Assembly (NCBI GenBank): GCA_965659115.1
Contig: CBFHUP010000083.1
Coordinates: 1-6,697, forward strand
DNA: 6,697 bases
DNA from: UBA8752 sp965659115
Lineage (GTDB): Bacteria > Bacteroidota > Bacteroidia > Flavobacteriales_D > Sanyastnellaceae
Direction: 5' to 3'
Positions 6,350 to 6,697 of this stretch are shown here, in pieces (the stretch's first letter is position 1; every line of letters begins with the position of its first letter). The translations under genes and the position numbers were made by a program. The notes beneath the pieces are model-generated. The model was not told the DNA's origin. It saw only the letters and a program-made list of their open reading frames with translations, and made no database searches.

Positions 6350-6697
6350 TGGGCTTGAAATTGCATGGGCTCAAGGGACGCATCGAAGCGGGAGTGGATG
6401 AAGCAGGGCGGGGCTGTTTGGCTGGCCCAGTCACGGCCGCAGCGGTTATCCCTGGCAAAGCAGGAAAGGCTTGGCTGGAAGCGGGCCTCAACGACAGCAA
6501 GCAAATCAACGCCACCACACGACAGACCCTCAGGGCGCGCATTGAGTCCGAGTCTGCCGCTTGGGCAGTGGGTTGGGCTACGGTCGAAGAAATTGAAACA
6601 TTGAACATCCTAAAGGCGTCTCACCTTGCCATGCACAGGGCCATCGATGCTTTGCAATTGGAGCCGGAATTTCTATTGATCGATGGGAACAGGTTTC
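6349..6697 (+). CDS. rnhB: Ribonuclease HII, N-terminal part (3' end outside the window)
   Basis: RNase HII cuts the RNA strand of RNA-DNA hybrids and incises at single ribonucleotides embedded in DNA, starting ribonucleotide excision repair. The 116 visible residues match the family start: IEAGVDEAGRGCLAGPV at 12-28 with catalytic Asp17 and Glu18, LNDSKQI at 47-53, AWAVGWATVEEIETLNILKASHLAMHRA (71-98), and LLIDGNRF at the window edge with catalytic Asp112. The fourth acidic residue expected in the family lies beyond the end. The ATG at 6349-6351 shares its A with the upstream TGA stop (TGATG at 6347-6351), so translation is probably coupled to the glycosyltransferase. The nine residues before the first motif strand are ordinary for the family. 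The gene is simply cut by the window, with no sign of disruption. Confidence 0.95.
   Translation, partial: MGLKLHGLKGRIEAGVDEAGRGCLAGPVTAAAVIPGKAGKAWLEAGLNDSKQINATTRQTLRARIESESAAWAVGWATVEEIETLNILKASHLAMHRAIDALQLEPEFLLIDGNRF

Overview
This window is a densely packed chromosomal segment of about 57% GC by eye, most likely from a high-GC member of the Bacteroidota, probably Flavobacteriales or a close relative. The evidence is the EF-P sequence, which has the Bacteroidota-type N-terminus (MATTSDIKNGLCLR) and C-terminal half (VTYTEPGVRGDTATN, VPLFINTGDRIKVDT). The near absence of Shine-Dalgarno sequences before starts also fits, as do the GAF/SpoIIE-type phosphatase and the glycosyltransferase N-terminus (INTRLVIPGKLDGIGWFT). 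No finer placement is claimed.

Layout: (a) 1-718, plus strand, is the 3' end of a Trp/Arg-rich protein that looks like an outer-membrane beta-barrel C-terminus. (b) 791-2587, plus strand, is an operon-like pair, efp (elongation factor P) and then a GAF-like/PP2C (RsbU/SpoIIE-type) serine phosphatase, separated by 6 bp. (c) 2568-5026, minus strand, is a two-gene polysaccharide unit: a Wzz-type chain-length regulator, then an O-antigen ligase/polymerase-family membrane protein overlapping it by 4 bp (ATGA). (d) 5159-6697, plus strand, is a family-4-like glycosyltransferase overlapped by one base by rnhB (ribonuclease HII), which runs off the window.

The three central genes (glycosyltransferase, Wzz, ligase/polymerase) share a 132-bp divergent control region and form a small cell-surface glycan module between housekeeping genes. 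The phosphatase and the ligase gene converge tail to tail with a 20-bp coding overlap. No tRNA, rRNA, CRISPR array, transposase or phage gene was seen, and no convincing rho-independent terminator.

The least ordinary signal is in EF-P. The residue at the tip of domain I is Arg32, in a loop reading KTARGSGNVWTK, rather than the Lys in the HVKPGKG loop I would expect for this phylum. It matches the position of the rhamnosylated arginine of Pseudomonas-type EF-P, but no EarP-like gene is in the window. No wholly new multi-gene system could be identified.
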